Positions 46,944 through 58,971 of a stretch of 64,000 bases of DNA are shown piece by piece. A model generated the notes under the pieces. It had not been told where the DNA came from. It saw only the letters and a program-made list of their open reading frames with translations, and ran no database searches. The first letter of the stretch is position 1, and every line of letters begins with the position of its first letter. Source of the DNA: Apostichopus japonicus (lineage: Eukaryota > Echinodermata > Holothuroidea > Aspidochirotida > Stichopodidae); contig NC_092561.1 of assembly GCF_037975245.1 (NCBI RefSeq), forward strand, positions 19,021,008 to 19,085,007, written 5' to 3'. The translations under genes were made by a program, and so were the position numbers.

Positions 46944-47459
46944 ATATTGGTCAGGGTGAGGGGTATGGATCGGGTGGTGAGGGTAGCTAGTAAATAGAGC
47001 GGAAGGAAGCTACCGCAACGCAAACTGCATTTGTCTCAAGCTGATCCCATTATACATGTACTTAACTGCCAAAGTATACTAACAAATCGTGCCAAATTCA
47101 TTTCGGTCCTAGATCTGATCTTTTCAATGCTTTCTTAAAACTGATTGCAATCTTAACGAGACCCTCAAGTATAAGTCAATATTATTACAACATTATTGTA
47201 GAGTTATAACACACAAATTGGTTACCATGTTGAATGTATCATTGATTAGATGGGGCAAAAGAATTGGACAAAGTTACCTCGAAACTTTCAAACAAAATGA
47301 ATTCTGCGCGGACAAGAAATCCAATATAAGAATGTCTATATTTTTTTTTATTTCTAACATCCTAGGGACACAATTTTTATTTACATGCGTTTCATAAATT
47401 TGCATCAAGAAGTAAACCTCCTAATTAAAGCAACTAAATTATTTTCATTACGAAAATAT

Positions 47460-47763
47460 GAATAATAATAATAATAATCAGCAGTCATTTTTACGACGCT
47501 TAAGTAACCACTTCAAATGTGGTAGAAACCCGCAAGAGCTTATACAACTTACGCGTCGGGTGGCTTTCAGTGCAGAATTTCAACTCACATTTGTAATCTT
47601 TTCAATTAGAAAATCATTTCAGATGGGAGAACCGTAGATTGCTCTTGGATAAAAAGCCCACCTTACTATATAGCCCGGCCGGGTATCGAACCCCAGGACC
47701 TCCCGATTGCTAAACCTCATTGCTTCAAAATACAACGGGCTTTATCCACTCGGCCACAGCACC
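47460..47763 (-). mobile_element. tRNA-Ser-derived SINE
   Basis: On the minus strand the element opens with a tRNA-like head, GGTGCTGTGGCCGAGTGG (A box), then an anticodon-arm-like TATTTTGAAGC with TGA in the anticodon position. A long variable-arm region and a B box GGTTCGATACC follow. A unique body of about 190 bp comes after the head, and the 3' end is an (ATT)n tail (47460-47478). A class II tRNA head (serine-like), internal polymerase III boxes and a simple-repeat tail define a SINE. No clear flanking duplication was found. Confidence 0.85.
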
Positions 47764-48194
47764 TGTATATCAGTAAAGCTTTTGAACCAAAACAATCCTT
47801 TCTTGTTTAAGAAAAAATAGTCAGTACTTTTGAGGGGTTTTTTTTCTTCAAAAAACTGAGGGGCTGTGGTCACTTACCCCTCTTGCCCCCCCCCCTGGCT
47901 CTGTGGACCCCTGATCCTATTCCACTCAGTCGATCAACACTATAATCGTAAAGAGACGAAATAATGCAGTTCTTTTGGAATGGACATTAAGACATAGCAA
48001 GACCGGTTAACCCATTATTCCCCCCCCCCCACAACCCCTATGAATCAACTCTCTCCCACCTACTATTATGATCCATTTTTTTTTTTACATTTGATTTTAT
48101 ACATGCACTTAATTTGTGACTGATTAATTGAATCACTTGACGTGTGTATTTGTATGATTTTTTTCTTTTCGTTTCTTCCTTTTTTTCGTTACAG

Positions 48195-48434
48195 TGTTTT
48201 CAAAATTGCTTACGTGTAAATCCAGAAAATCTGCAATGTGAACATAACATATGCGTGATAATGGTGAGAGCTAAACAGTACAACGATGCGGTGACTTGTA
48301 TGGAAAGACTAAGCAAAAAGAACCCTTCAGAAAACACCCTAGCCGTCCTGGAGAAATTACGAACATACGTTGCTAAACAAGAAGCCAAAAAAGCCGAAAT
48401 AGACTCACAAGTGACGTTAGAAATTGAAGACTAG
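48195..48434 (+). CDS. 3'-terminal exon of a TPR protein, TMTC-like
   Basis: After a strong acceptor (TTTTTTTCGTTACAG) the frame reads CFQNCLRVNPENLQCEHNIC, then VIMVRAKQYNDAVTCMERLS, then KKNPSEN..., and ends SQVTLEIED with TAG at 48432-48434 (80 codons counting the stop). The first 40 residues fit one tetratricopeptide repeat (L..NPENL....N..V.....QY.DAV.C..R....NP). The tail is a charged coiled-coil-like helix (LEKLRTYVAKQEAKKAEIDS). The position of the last TPR followed by a short charged tail resembles the C-terminus of TMTC-family proteins (ER O-mannosyltransferases with TPRs). That assignment is from memory and is tentative. Upstream exons are mostly outside or unrecognised. An AAATAAT-type polyadenylation region may follow near 48570. 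Confidence 0.65.
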   Translation, partial: CFQNCLRVNPENLQCEHNICVIMVRAKQYNDAVTCMERLSKKNPSENTLAVLEKLRTYVAKQEAKKAEIDSQVTLEIED

Positions 48435-50440
48435 TATATAACAAGGGTTCTATCTCCCCTGGTATTCAAACTGGGTATCGCGAGCCTTTCATTTAGGGTC
48501 GCAAAGAATCAATTTGTAAAAGCCCAAAAACTTCCGAAAAAGAATAACTGGTTGATAAATGTTTTGGAAAATAATTAATGTGGAAAATCTTGAACATAAC
48601 GGTCCGATAAATGACTTGAGAAAGAGGTACAAATATAACCCAATGTTACATCTAAACACCCTTGATCGTATAACAAAAAATACTCAACGGGGCGAGCGGG
48701 TGGTGTGGGGGGGGGGGTGGATGGGGAGGGGTGTAAAAACCACATTTCCGTTGACAACTTCACTAGGTCAAAATATCAGCCACAGTGGAATATCGCCCAG
48801 AAGATCGAGATGGAAATTGGTGCCAGAAAGCGATGCAAAGTATGAACATCATTATTCTAAGTTACTCAGTTATAGTTGTATTATTAATATTAGTTTTTTT
48901 GAAGAACTTTGTAGTTGGTAGTGGGTTCTTTTAATTTTGCTTCTACCCGAGACCGAGAAAATAATATGCACGCAATCTTGTGTGTGTTTTTTTTGTTTTT
49001 TTGTTCATGGTGTAAGTGTGTGCGAGGTATTTTATAATTGTATGCGTGGTGAATTGATGTATAACCATAAAAATATATATATACATAATTTTTAGTACAA
49101 TAACTCTGTCGAGTTCATCATTCAGTTTTTGATCGGTTCAACAATTCTTCAATTGTTACTGTGGTTCGATCCAAATCGCACTGTTGTGACGTTTTCTTGT
49201 TTTATTAATCGTTTTTTTTTTTTTTTTTTTGCTTCATGCGTGAAGAAATTTTATTAATTTGATAAACATGTTCCAAACAGCTTACAGGGTGGTATTTTCT
49301 AAGCAATGGCTGTTCTCTATTCCTCATCAAAACATGGTGTTCCCAAGGTTTCCTCGTACTCACGTGATAACCTGTTTTAATACAACCCCCCTCACCCCCC
49401 CCCCCCCGTCCCAAAAAGTCAGTCCGCATATACCTTTGCTATGATATTTTTCGTAGCATAAAAAAACCCATAGAAATCCCTTCGACAGCGTAATTCTTTT
49501 CGTTTGCCACGAATCACTGCCTTAAATCGGTTTAGTTTATCACAGAAGGGTACAGTTAATCCCAAATTGTCATGTCGAAGGCCGGACACAATGAAGAAAG
49601 TATTAAAAACAACAACGAGGTTTACTAAAGAACTCGTGTTTATTGAATGAACCATCAAGTCATGTCGGAATCGTCTAACGAAGTGCAAGGTTGCCAATTA
49701 GAACTTTAAATTAACTTTAATTCTATTGTTGCCAGATACTTAATAAACGAGAGGGCAATATCATCGCCAGTAAACACTGATTTCGAATGAACAAATTTGT
49801 TAGCCTATTAGCTATGCAATCTGGCAATACCGTTTTTTAAGTTAACATTGACTACATTCTTTTGTGATCCTTACACTGAGCAAAGCTAGGCTGGGAGTCC
49901 TGCTCCCAGAATGATACTTTTAACAGTGATAAAGTTATTGTGAATTTTTCTCATGTTTGCATCCCTTTACTACTAACTTATAAAACTAGGAAGATTATGG
50001 TAGCCTACCACTCATTGTCAATCAGTGAAATACTAATGTCGGTTGAAGGTAATTGCACATAGGCTAGGCTGACTTTGTCCTCTTGCGGGTGGCATATACT
50101 CCTATTAGAGCCTATGTCAACCCGCCCGGATGTTCTCCTTCAGCAAAAGTGCCAAAATGCAGTAGGAAAACATCTTTTTTTTTACCTGTAGGCTGTTATC
50201 AATCAAGATCTGTTTTCTTGTGGCTTGCATGTTAAAGAACACGAATGGAAGTACATGTGGTGCAAAAATTGGGTCAATTGAGGCAATTTTAGACCCATTT
50301 AAGCCTCCCAGGTACAGCGTATGAAAATTGTTCACTATACTGAGTGAAGAACTTCCGGCTCGGCTAGCAAAAAATCTACATGGTCATGATACAACAAATT
50401 GATAGTGCCATAAAAGGCCAACTTGTCAGCTATCCGGTGA
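48435..50440. other. Region between convergent genes, no exon recognised
   Basis: Holds a G run (48703-48720), a T run (49210-49230) and a C run (49388-49407). I looked on the minus strand for kinase motifs (HRDLAARN, DFG, APE) that a complete Tie-like gene would need and saw none. Confidence 0.45.
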
Positions 50441-50796
50441 TGGGTAGGAACCGGGGGGCTGGCTGGGGTGGTGCCAGCCCCACCAGTGAAAAATATGGAG
50501 GGGCGGAAGTATTATTCCGCCCCCCGCTTCGCAAGTCAGAAAACCCCTCTTTCATTTCTAAATGAGAAAAAAATTTCATTTAGAGCACCAAATTGCATCT
50601 AAGGCCAGGGGCAAAATTATATACAAAACGGAGTGGGTAGGTTGAAGTGTGCTATATTGCACCAAATTGCATCTGAGACCACCTGGAAATGCCAAAATTT
50701 CCAAAGGGGAGGGGACACCCCTCCCCTTAGACCCCTCCCCAAGCCGGCCATCGGATTTGAGCCCCCCCCCCCTCAAAGTACCTTCCTACGCCACTG
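50441..50796 (-). mobile_element. GGCGTAGGAA-family MITE, copy 3 (inverted)
   Basis: Runs GGTAGGAACCGGGG ... CCTTCCTACGCCACTG, the reverse complement of the copies at 19353 and 21876. It has the same interior words (GCACCAAATTGCATCT, AAATGAGAAAAAAATTTCATTT). The left terminus has lost the first bases of the expected inverted repeat (GGTAGGAACC instead of GGGCGTAGGAACC), and no target duplication is visible. Confidence 0.88.
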
Positions 50797-50930
50797 AGAA
50801 CTTCTATCTAGACTTAGAGACCACATTACTTTGCGATTTGGTGTGTAAGTCAATGAGGCTTTTAATGGGCGTATGCTACCTGCGCGCTTAGACGCAGGGA
50901 ATAGACTTAGGCTACGCGCCTATGTACAAT

Positions 50931-50936
<6 letters not shown>

Positions 50937-50991
<55 letters not shown>

Positions 50992-51030
50992 TATTTATAT
51001 ATAGATATATAATATATATAGATATATATA

Positions 51031-51105
<75 letters not shown>
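50937..51105. repeat. (TA)n microsatellite
   Basis: Long TA tract with a few GATATAT and TTTATA interruptions in the middle. Confidence 0.97.
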
Positions 51106-51106
<1 letters not shown>

Positions 51107-52053
51107 TGCTGCACTCGTTTACAAGTTATAGGCTAGACCCGAACGCGAAGCTGAAGCGCGTCACAAAACTGTGACCTTCTTATTAACATTTTGAACGCGC
51201 TATCCGCCGTTTTAACCCGCCCCTGTGTGGCACGTCGATATTATTGGAAATTCCAAAGCCCGTCAATTAGCTTGAAGCCAAGCTTTCTCATATAACTGGA
51301 CAAGGTAAGGCACAACGTTATACCTTGACGCGGTTCGCATTAATGAATGATGATAGGGCCGGATGTGGTTCCTTTAATTTTGATATTCCATGTGGCAGGA
51401 TAAAACAGAAAAGTAAAGAGGAACACTTCTTTATGAATTCAGTTATGTGAATTGAAACGTGATTATATTTAATATACCGTACATTGTCATACTAGTTTAG
51501 AATTCAAATAATATGGAAATCGTTATCAAATTATATCATCTCAACATGCCGCCAAGATATAAGTAGCGAAAGTCGTAACTTGTGAAATAAGAGACAATTT
51601 AAGTAAACATATATGCCATACATATTAATACTTATATAATCGGAACATTGACATTGGCTAGTTCCTTTCGTTAACAATGACAATATGAAATCCAGCTCCT
51701 ACCCCTACCTTCCACCGACAATCAGAATATACCACAAATGAATCCTAAAGTACATTGGCATTAACATCTTACTGAAATTGTGAATTCGAAACCTATAACC
51801 CTTTAAAAAAATCCTAACGAACATGCACACTATACCAATATTAACAAACTTGCCAACATTTCTCAAAGGAGGAGCGCTAACCGCCTCCCCTTTAGGCTAT
51901 ACCTCCCCTCCCTCCCCTCCCCCCTCACGACGATATTACGACTCACAGTCCACACTGGTCCTTGTAACAAAACTGATGGTTGCGCTCCTGAGTTGATAGG
52001 CTCTCTTTATATCTACTAACTTGTCAAACATGCCTCTCCAGTAAAACGGTTAC
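51106..52053. other. Probable intron or 3' flank of the Tie-like gene
   Basis: No splice-bounded exon was recognised on either strand. Confidence 0.4.
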
Positions 52054-52116
52054 AATCTGGTACCTCGGCGGGACAATCGAGGCAACAGTCCGGACCATAT
52101 GTTCCCAAAGAGCATG
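52054..52116 (-). CDS. Tie-like gene exon 6 (EGF-like start)
   Basis: After acceptor GTCTTTCAG (minus strand, 52117 and up) the phase-1 frame reads CSLGTYGPDCCLDCPAEVPD. The pattern C..G.YGP.C...C matches the start of a Tie-type EGF module. A donor-like GTAACC at 52053 closes a 63-bp exon in phase 1, the same 1-1 symmetry as the neighbours. However, the frame stays EGF-like a little further (CNRFTGEAC) before a stop at 52020-52022. The true donor could therefore be near 52029 instead, or the exon may be damaged. Confidence 0.55.
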
Positions 52117-52287
52117 CTGAAAGACGAAAACAAAAGATGGAAGTAAAACGTAGATACAGACAACATAACACATCTAGAGAGTGATAAGAACTCTCGTTCT
52201 ATTAAAACAATGTTTCCTATACCTATACAACTCGTCCCGATATCAGTTATAACAGCTACTCTATCTGGATAAAGAACAAATACAACT

Positions 52288-52432
52288 TGGAAAGAGAGAG
52301 GTGGGGGAGAGGTGGGGGAGGGGTGGGGTAGGGGAGAGGTGGGGGACGGGGGAGAGGTGGGGGAGGGGAGAGGGGAGGGGAGAGGGGAGGGGAGAGGTGG
52401 GGGAGGGGAGGGGAGGGGAGAGGGGAGAGGGG
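52288..52432. repeat. Purine-rich (GGGGAGA)n minisatellite
   Basis: Runs of GGGGAGAGGTGG and GGGGAGAGGGGA. The proline-rich ORF on the minus strand and the Gly/Glu-rich ORF on the plus strand are artefacts. It lies in an intron of the Tie-like gene. Confidence 0.95.
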
Positions 52433-52639
52433 TTAATGTGAATGCTTCTAGCAAGTCAATGTCGCAAACTGATCAGCCCGTGGTAGCTTTAAGATTACTA
52501 CAAAGTTACATCAATGAATCTCTAACCTAAAATAAGCAACACTCTCTATTGACTTAACTTGTGGAATTAACATGAATTTCCGGTGCGGAAAGCTGTATCA
52601 ATCAAAAAGTGTCCAATATAATATATGCATGTCCTTATT

Positions 52640-53575
52640 ATTATAAACATTCTGGGTCTATCTTGGACACTCGTATAGTATTTTGCGGTACTCTTATATT
52701 ATCTTGGACATGCTGATGTTAGTTTGGACATACTGATTATTATTGTGGACATGCTTATATTATCTTGGACATGCTGATGTTAGCTTGAACATACTGATTT
52801 TTATTATGGACATGCTTATATTATTTTGGACATGCTTTTTATTAATTTTGAAAAGCTAATTATTTTGGACAAGCTTATATTATTTTGGATATGCTTATAT
52901 TATTTTGGACATGCTTATTATTATTTTGAAATGCTTATTATTATTTTGGACATGCTTATTATTATTTTGGACATGCTTATTATTAATTTGAAATGCTTAT
53001 TATTATTTTGGACATGCTTATTATTATTTTGGACATGCTTATTATTAATTTGAAATGCTTATATCATTGTGGTCATGCTTATATCATTTTGGACATACTG
53101 ATAATTATTTTGGACATGCTTATATTATTTTGGACATGCTTATTATTATTTTGGACATGCTTATTATTAATTTGAAATGCTTATTATTATTTTGGACATG
53201 CTTATTATTATTTTGGACATGCTTATTATTAATTTGAAATGCTTATTATTATTTTGGACATGCTTATTATTATTTTGGACATGCTTATTATTAATTTGAA
53301 ATGCTTATTATTATTTTGGACATGCATATATTATTTTTGACATGCGTATTATTATTTTGGACATGCTTATTATTAATTTGAAATGCTTATTATTATTTTG
53401 GACATGCTTATATTATTTTGGACATGCTTATTATTATTTTGGACATGCTTATTATTAATTTGAAATGCTTATTATTATTTTGGACGAGCTTATGTTATTT
53501 TGGACAATCTTATTATTATTTTGGACATGCTGATGTTATTTTGGCCATGCTTATTATTAATGAATTAATGAATTG
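52640..53575. repeat. Tandem minisatellite, 20-22-bp unit (TTTTGGACATGCTTATTATTA)
   Basis: More than 35 short units with the core TTTTGGACATGCTTATTATTA, mixed with a variant (AATTTGAAATGCTTATTATT). From about 52900 to 53470 they form a higher-order unit (two GGACATGC copies, then one GAAATGC copy). Intronic to the Tie-like gene. Several Ile/Leu-rich ORFs are by-products. Confidence 0.93.
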
Positions 53576-53667
53576 TTATATTAAATTTTTAATAATATAA
53601 TATATGGACAAATAAAGAACATTTATGTTCATTTAAGTCCCTTTTACAATTATAGCCTTTAACTTAC

Positions 53668-53814
53668 GTTCATCGCAGCGTATTCCTTTCCATCCATGAG
53701 CACAAGAACACCCAACGTGTTCATTGCAGACCAAAGCCCCCTCACAACTTCTTCCATGGCCTAGGTCAATACACGGGATGATTATATCATTACCGATGTT
53801 CCCTTCTCCTAGAG
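53668..53814 (-). CDS. Tie-like gene exon 5 (EGF-like)
   Basis: 147 bp, phase 1 at both ends, acceptor AATCATAG and donor GTAAGTTA. It reads LGEGNIGNDIIIPCIDLGHG, then RSCEGALVCNEHVGCSCAHG, then WKGIRCDE. The closing GCSCAHGWKGIRCDE matches the EGF-module ending of vertebrate TIE2 (CSC.TGWKG..C.E), with conserved cysteines and the G-W-x-G turn. Exon symmetry 1-1 is usual for shuffled extracellular modules. Confidence 0.85.
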
Positions 53815-54669
53815 CTATGATTTGTTTGAAGAACGTAAAAACAACAACAATTTTAGTAGAAGATAAGCATCAGACTCCAGCATTGTACGTGTTACAATAG
53901 ATTAATGAGGTTGAAACAAATTCATATATATATATATATATAGTTCAGGAAAAATGGCTATAATAAGAAGCAATAATACAAGTGGCAGGGGAAAATCCGC
54001 GAGGAAATTTAATTCTCGAAACACGTGACTGAAAGGTGGCACAGAACAACGTTAATGTCAAATATACGTCAACCTGTAGAATCAAGTCATTGACACGTCG
54101 AATGATACCGTACAGGTCAAATGAAAAAAAAAAAAAATCAAACAAATTTCTTCTTTTTTTAACTTTTAAACCACGTGAAGAGAGCGGCTGCTATATAACA
54201 ATCAAAATCAATTAAATAATTCTTCCTCAAATGTTTAGCTTACTTATTGGAACCCACGTCAAGGAGAATGGATCCAAGTTAATATCTTCTCACCAAGTGA
54301 CTATTGACTGAAGAAGGATCAATTATACGGAAATACCACCCCTTTCTCAGTCACCTTTCTTGGGAATAAGAAGGCACTAATACATGTTACGTAACGACAG
54401 AGAAAGAAGACTGAATTATAGTACTGCACCAACCCTTGAAATATGATACTTTTGAAAGTTTTGCAAAGCTGTCAAAGTACTCTGTATTTAAAATTTCATA
54501 AACATGTATCTTTAAACTTTCTTGTAGAAATGTTCTTTTCCACTGTGGATAAATGACTGACATGTTATGAAGAAAAACAATGGTATTTTTTAGTGGGATT
54601 GCCAGATGCAGAATTTTGAAAACTTTATATCTTTTATGAAATAAAAAAAAACTTTTGAGTGGCTCCACT

Positions 54670-54718
54670 ATATATATATATATATCTATATCTGTATATA
54701 TATATTTATATATACATT
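54670..54718. repeat. (TA)n-rich microsatellite
   Basis: Imperfect TATATATC/TATATT tract in an intron of the Tie-like gene. A smaller pure TA tract lies at 53922-53942. Confidence 0.9.
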
Positions 54719-54969
54719 TACATACACACCCACATATGTTTGTATTACATTCAGACCGAGGACCCCATTGTATTTCCCATTGTTCAAATCCACGTACACT
54801 AACCTAAACAATACCTCATACAATAGAATTCTTCCGAGGACGTGGTGATTCTTTAGAAATCACAACCGAGGACCTGAAATTCCTTTGTTCAGGTCCTCGG
54901 TCAGATAGCAAAACAAACGCACACGCACGCACCCACACACACACACAAAGATCGATTGATATTGCTTAC

Positions 54970-55101
54970 GATCACAATTTGGTTTTCCAAAGCCGTGGAG
55001 GCATTGACAACTGCCGTCATCTGCACTACAGTATCCGCCATTGAGACATACAGTACATTGGCTGCTGCAAAAAGGATATCCAAATTTGCCATCTGGACAA
55101 G
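54970..55101 (-). CDS. Tie-like gene exon 4 (EGF-like)
   Basis: 132 bp, phase 1-1, acceptor CTTATTTCAG and donor GTAAGCAA. It reads (A)CPDGKFGYPFCSSQCTVCLN, then GGYCSADDGSCQCLHGFGKP, then NCD. This is a complete EGF-like module with six or more cysteines (C..G.FG..C...C..C.NGG.C....G.C.C..GF....C). CPDGKFG is typical of Tie and multi-EGF scavenger receptors. Confidence 0.88.
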
Positions 55102-55821
55102 CTGAAATAAGGAAGAGGAGGAATATATTCAGTATTAAACCTCTCCATTCTCTTTCTTTATGCTATCAAAGATGACATATTTTCTAATACATCTCCGGCA
55201 CTGATTAGACATCAGTCGTAACCAGTGGCGTTAAAATGAGCAACATGGCCGCGATCGATGCGGCAAGCGAAACTGGTCCCGAAAAGAGGTTCCAAATTCA
55301 CCAATGCCCAGCCATGGTTGGGGATTGATGCTCAATTCCGGGGGTGGAGGAGGTGGGGGGGGGGAGGTGGAGGGCATGTGGAGGCCACTTATTAAGTTTG
55401 GTACGCTCAGCTTCAACCTATACAAGGGGTATCAAAGCAGGTGTTGTGTTAACATTTGTATCCACATGGGAGCGCAGTATGATACTGTACATGCGCAATA
55501 GGTTACATTGCCAATATTTCACCCAAAGCTGTAACATTTGGTACTCTAAATGAAAATTGTCAATTCATATAGCCTACAAAGCTTATTAGCCTGTATAGGT
55601 GCTTTGTTTCTTCTAGGTCAATTTTCACATATTTTCTGTTCAATTCTCTTTTTTCTTCTGATTTTGTGGACCCCATAGATCAGGGACTCTGTGGGAGGGT
55701 AGGTGGGTGGGGGGGGGGGCGAGAGGTATGCATCTGCCTGGCCGGATTAACTGTAACTGATGCTCTAAGCACAGCCAAAAACAATGGTACCACCTTTGCT
55801 CTTCGATTACTTAACTGACCA

Positions 55822-56343
55822 GCATAGGCGTAGGAGCCTAATTTGATTTGGGGGGGGGGGGCTGTAACGACTTGCCCGAAAAATATAACCAAATTTTTTT
55901 CAACATGTTAATATGCATATCATATAGGTATTCATCGGTTATTACATCACGTGCCACTAACCGATGAATACTATATGATATGCACAATGAGTTGTTGAAC
56001 GCGCGCAGAGCGCGCGAAAAATTGTGGTTATATTTTCCGTGTTATTACCCTTCCATATTGGTTTTAATTATTGGGTAAGTCGTTACAATAATAACGATAA
56101 TAATAATATCAGTTTAACTATTGAAAAACACATTGCAAATTACTCTTCTTTCAGTAGGTGCCCGAAAAATTCTCAGCATATTGCCCGAATTTTCACACAA
56201 AAAATTGAAAACACACTGCAAATTTTTCTTCTTTCAGTAGGTGCCCGAAAAATTCTCAGCATATTGCCCGAATTTTCACCAAAAATCTTGGTTGGGGGGC
56301 TGCAGCCCCCCAGACCCCCCCCCCCCGCCTCCTACGCCTATGC
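55822..56343. mobile_element. Short inverted-repeat element with TGACCA flanks
   Basis: Ends GCATAGGCGTAGGAG and CTCCTACGCCTATGC are perfect 15-bp inverted repeats. TGACCA flanks both sides (55816-55821 and 56344-56349), a possible 6-bp duplication. G and C runs sit beside each end. Inside are a central hairpin (ATATGCATATCATATAGGTA ... ATGATATGCAC) around 55907-55991 and a 76-bp direct duplication (TTCTTTCAGTAGGTGCCCGA) at about 56143 and 56228. Intronic to the Tie-like gene. Confidence 0.85.
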
Positions 56344-56935
56344 TGACCAGACAAGAAGACTCAGTAAGTGCTGAAAGTGAAATAAAAGTTTGAAAATTTG
56401 ATCACACTTCTTAAGTTTTTCTTGGCCCAGAACCCTACAACTATATATAGTAAATCGAAACTTTATTCCGGAGTCGACGTAAGTTGCGTGTGGCAGTGAA
56501 AGAGTTTACCCACCGAACTTAAACATTTTCAAGTTTATATCAGCCGTTTTGGGATTCCGACATATCCAGCGTTGTAAATGGACTGCCTCCCAAATCAATG
56601 ATGTTATGATATGATACTCATGTTATACGGCTAGAACCAGAGATATAAACATTCGCTTCTGATCGTCATTTTCCAGGAAGGTCTCTCAATTAATGATTGT
56701 TCGATTAGGATGGTTGATTCAGTAATTATTCGAGAAGGAGAATAAAAAGAAAAAAAAAAAGAAGAAAAAAAAACAACACAAAAACAGGCCAACGAGTGAC
56801 CTTATAGAGAGCGACTCTCCTTTCGCAGTTAAACATGTGACGTGGGACATTCCGAGACTGAGTTGCTTTCTATATATAGCCAACTTGAAAATGATAATGA
56901 GTAAAGTAGGCCGTTAATAAAAATTTTAAAAAATA

Positions 56936-57181
56936 AAAATAAAAATAATAATAATAATAATAATAATACTACTACTACTACTAATAATAATAATAGTAAT
57001 AATAATAATAATAATAACAATAATAATAATAATAATAATAATGCTAATAATAATAATAATAATGCTAATAATAATAATAATGATTATAATAATATCAATA
57101 ATAATAATATTAATAATAATAATAATAATAGTAATAATAATAATAATAATAATAGTAATAATATTAATAAATAATAATAAT
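56936..57181. repeat. (AAT)n microsatellite
   Basis: About 250 bp of AAT/ATT triplets with ACT, GCT and AGT interruptions. Leu/Ile-only ORFs across it are artefacts. Intronic. Confidence 0.97.
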
Positions 57182-57420
57182 ATAAAACATATGCAAATCT
57201 CGAAAACATTAAGTTTTGTCTTGCAGTTTGCATTCAGCTTGGCTTGTTGTATTCAAGATCGTCTGGCCTGAAGCCTTGGAGAAGTGTCTGGCTGTTTTAA
57301 TATAGATAGAGCAAGCATCATAAAATCCGCACCCGCACCCAAACCCCTCCCCCCCCCCCTCCGTGTCCCTTCTATAGCCTACCCCTATCTGAAGAGCCTC
57401 GTTTAGAGCACTACACTTAC

Positions 57421-57696
57421 CTCGGACAATCACTATAAAGTAGGCGTGCTGCTTGGCGTTTCGCCCGACCGGTCTCCTATAGGCCTCATAGATTCCAGCA
57501 TCGGCTGTGGTCACACGTTTGATGCGAATACAGGGGGAACCATTCCACCGTCGCAATTTCTCTGTTCGTTTTCCGTCGAGTACCCACTCAAGTTGATTAA
57601 CACAGTTCTTCGGTAGTCTGACGTCATCCACGCACAGAGTGAGTTCTTCACCGACACTAACCACGAAAGAACGTTTGGCGTCCTTTGGTATGAGCA
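57421..57696 (-). CDS. Tie-like gene exon 3 (Ig-like domain 2)
   Basis: 276 bp, phase 1-1, acceptor TTACATATAG and donor GTAAGTGT. It reads (V)LIPKDAKRSFVVSVGEELTL, CVDDVRLPKNCVNQLEWVLD, GKRTEKLRRWNGSPCIRIKR, VTTADAGIYEAYRRPVGRNA, KQHAYFIVIVR. It has an Ig fold layout (L.L.C, W, D.G.Y), but the second canonical cysteine is replaced: DAGIYEAYR. Vertebrate TIE receptors have the same substitution in their second Ig domain (DAG.Y.ARY, followed by a ..LIV..C lead into EGF). This is my main reason for the Tie assignment. The domain would bind no disulfide in the usual place. Confidence 0.85.
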
Positions 57697-57700
57697 CTAT

Positions 57701-58971
57701 ATGTAAACAAACAAGTAACGACCAGTTTGAATTAACTTAATGCTATATAGTGGTCTCCTGCTTTTGATTGTTTTTCTTTCTTCTTCGATAAAGTGCATGA
57801 AACGTGATATGTAGAACACGTGATCACTGGATAATGACGTCAAACTAACACTTTATCTAACAATCCTGACTTTTTAATTGGCGAATTATTAAGAGTTGCT
57901 TCTGCCAGTTCAATCAGGGACTCGTTACATAACAGCTCCCTGGTTTAATTAGTTTAAAATTTAGTGTTTAGAAAAATTCTCCATCCCCCCCCCCCAATAA
58001 AAAAAAAACAACTTCTATAGATTCGTTACCATATTCAAATATTCCCAGCTGTGATTTATTAGTGAGGTAAACCTATGTATTTAAGTTTTCTTTTTATTCC
58101 CCAGGTATTTAAGTGTTCAGTATAACTAAGTGTGTCCCAAAACTTTGCGTATTGTACATAATAGCTGCCGTGTTTGTTAGTTGAAAATTGTAATATATTT
58201 TTGGGGTGCAATATTACACCGCGAATTTGTAGAGGATTCGCCCCCCCCCCCCCTTACTTAGTCGAGTGTTTGGCATCAATATTTAACTAATTACAAAGCA
58301 AGCACAGTCAATGATGTCACCATTACATTTGACCTTTGACCTATACGTTTTCGATTCGGTCAATTTTGCGAAATTACCGTATAACCACCCCACGCTTATC
58401 TATATGATATTGTCATGAAGTCAAACGGAGAATGCGACTTCAGTGCCTTTAAAAGTAACATAGGCTAGAACAGCATACATATACTGGTGTTTCTCTCTCT
58501 TTATCTATCTACCCCCCCCACCCACGGCTCTCTCCTCCCCCTCACTCTCACCCCCTCTCTCTCTTTGATATATGGACACACGTACACCGATAAAATAGTG
58601 AATGAAGAATCATTTCCAACCGTCAAACTTTAATCTATGGATTTATTCAGTTTTTTTTCAAGGATCATTGTAATAGCTCAGAAAAACAGAAAGAAGAAAT
58701 GGAAAATTCCAACTTATTCTAATTGAGAGCACGAGAAAGGGAACGATCAAGTGTAAATTAGTAAAATAGTCTAACTTAGGAGTTTTAAAATGAGTACTTA
58801 TCAATCCATCCTGAACTCTCTGTCGGTAATTTCTTGATGTTCCCTTCCCTCATCCTCCACCACTCTCTCTCCACCCACCTCTTTCCACCTCTCTCTCTCC
58901 TCTCCCCCCCCCCCTCCCACTCCACATCTCTCTCCAGGCGTAAGTCATTTAAAATGATTGTAAATAGTTAC
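57701..58971. other. Intron 2 of the Tie-like gene
   Basis: C runs at 57985-57997 and 58240-58253, and CT-rich tracts at 58490-58565 and 58850-58935. An arm-like segment of the CCAGGGAGCTG hairpin lies at 57931-57943. No exon recognised. Confidence 0.5.

Noticed and set aside
47672-47763. Functional tRNA-Ser gene
   Set aside because: The acceptor ends (GGTGCTG and GGGCTATA) do not pair and the sequence runs on into a SINE body with a simple-repeat tail.
52050-52530. Proline-rich 134-residue protein on minus, Gly/Glu-rich on plus
   Set aside because: Both come from the (GGGGAGA)n minisatellite; the real Tie-like exon overlaps in another frame.
56829-57271. Leucine-rich or isoleucine-rich membrane proteins
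   Set aside because: Translation of an (AAT)n microsatellite.
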